The position numbers and the translations under genes were made by a program. This document shows positions 5,089-5,486 of a stretch of DNA of 5,486 nucleotides, piece by piece. The notes under the pieces are model-generated. The model saw only the letters and a list, made by a program, of their open reading frames with translations. It was not told the DNA's origin and made no database searches. The DNA is from Actinomycetota bacterium (GTDB taxonomy: Bacteria; Actinomycetota; Acidimicrobiia; Acidimicrobiales; Ilumatobacteraceae). Position 1 is the first letter of the stretch. Every line of letters begins with the position of its first letter. Location: assembly GCA_009705865.1 (NCBI GenBank), contig WLSJ01000109.1, positions 1 through 5,486 on the forward strand, in the 5' to 3' direction.

Positions 5089-5486
5089 TTAGAGCTGTCC
5101 GCGGTCTAGGCGAGAAAAGATAGATACTGCAGTCGTTTGGAGTTCGTCTCGATCTGCAAGTTGTTGAGCTGCACGTACTTGGCGGGCGACACGTGGGTTT
5201 CGTACGAAGCGATCTTCGTGGCGAAGGAAAAAGTCCCAGTACAAAACAGTGAATGGGCAGGCATCTTCGCCCACACGTTTCTTGCGGTCGTATGCGCAAC
5301 CTTTGCAATGGTCGCTCATGCGATCTATGTACGCACCACCACTTGCATACGGCTTGGTGGACAACATGCCGCCATCTGCATATTGAGACATGCCAATAAC
5401 GTTCGGAACCATTACCCATTCGGCTGCATCGACGTAACTGTTCCACATCCATTCCGTTAATTGCTGCGGATTAATGCCGGCAATCA
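5089..5486 (-). CDS. Iron-sulfur cryptochrome/photolyase-related protein (PhrB/DPRP family), C-terminal part
   Basis: The frame is open from the right edge to TAA at 5089-5091, giving the last 131 residues; the start lies outside the window. The fragment carries INPQQLTEWMWNSYVDAAEW and VMVPNVIGMSQYADGG, then STKPYASGGAYIDRMSDHC, KGCAYDRK and ACPFTVLYWDFFLRHE. These are hallmark stretches of the bacterial (6-4) photolyase group with FAD and a 4Fe-4S cluster. Three of the four cluster cysteines are visible (codons at 5305-5307, 5296-5298 and 5257-5259), spaced C-x2-C-x12-C as in Agrobacterium PhrB. The fourth would lie upstream. The family repairs UV-induced (6-4) photoproducts in DNA using light. 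The C-terminal tail (RAAQQLADRDELQTTAVSIF) matches the usual end of the family. It is on the same strand as the Tad genes but separated by 146 bases, so it is probably not part of their operon. Confidence 0.93.
   Translation of the reverse strand, partial: IAGINPQQLTEWMWNSYVDAAEWVMVPNVIGMSQYADGGMLSTKPYASGGAYIDRMSDHCKGCAYDRKKRVGEDACPFTVLYWDFFLRHEDRFVRNPRVARQVRAAQQLADRDELQTTAVSIFSRLDRGQL

Noticed and set aside
5137..5460. Plus-strand frame of 107 codons opposite the photolyase gene
   Set aside because: The minus-strand frame has the unmistakable photolyase signature and iron-sulfur cysteines.
1..5486. CRISPR arrays, tRNA or rRNA genes, insertion sequences, defence systems
   Set aside because: No spaced repeats, no tRNA-like cloverleaf noticed, no transposase or phage motif. 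Nearly all of the sequence is used by the Tad and photolyase genes.

Overview
The window reads as a piece of an actinobacterial chromosome with moderate G+C, and every gene I can support lies on the minus strand. Two things point to Actinomycetota. The order SAF-like protein, TadA, TadB, TadC, small pilin, TadE-like, TadE-like, TadG-like is the usual Tad/Flp pilus cluster of that phylum. The tight stop-start overlaps, mixed codon use and a photolyase next door would suit a compact-genome aquatic actinobacterium, but that finer placement is inference only.

Layout, read in the direction of transcription (right to left). At 5089-5486 is the 3' end of an iron-sulfur photolyase-related gene (PhrB/DPRP family), cut by the window edge. 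A 146-base gap (4943-5088) separates it from the Tad cluster and probably holds the cluster's promoter. Then come an inner-membrane SAF/CpaB-like protein (4406-4942), the TadA/CpaF secretion ATPase (3120-4409), the platform proteins TadB (2413-3129) and TadC (1727-2416), a 64-residue Flp-like pilin (1496-1690) with its own strong ribosome binding site, two TadE-like pseudopilins (1098-1499 and 697-1101), a TadG-like protein (305-700), and finally a membrane protein that starts at 305 and runs open off the left edge.

How they would work together: the TadA hexamer hydrolyses ATP under the membrane and drives the TadB/TadC platform, which extracts the processed pilin and pseudopilins from the membrane into a fibre. 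The SAF-like protein and the last membrane protein are probably envelope or regulatory partners. No TadZ gene and no prepilin peptidase gene lie in the window.

No tRNA, rRNA, CRISPR array, insertion sequence or phage gene was seen. The most interesting points are the short SAF-like protein coupled directly to tadA, a row of four consecutive small genes sharing an Arg-Gly N-terminal motif although only one keeps the canonical +5 glutamate, the pilin without the usual Glu-Tyr, and the open membrane-protein frame at the left edge.
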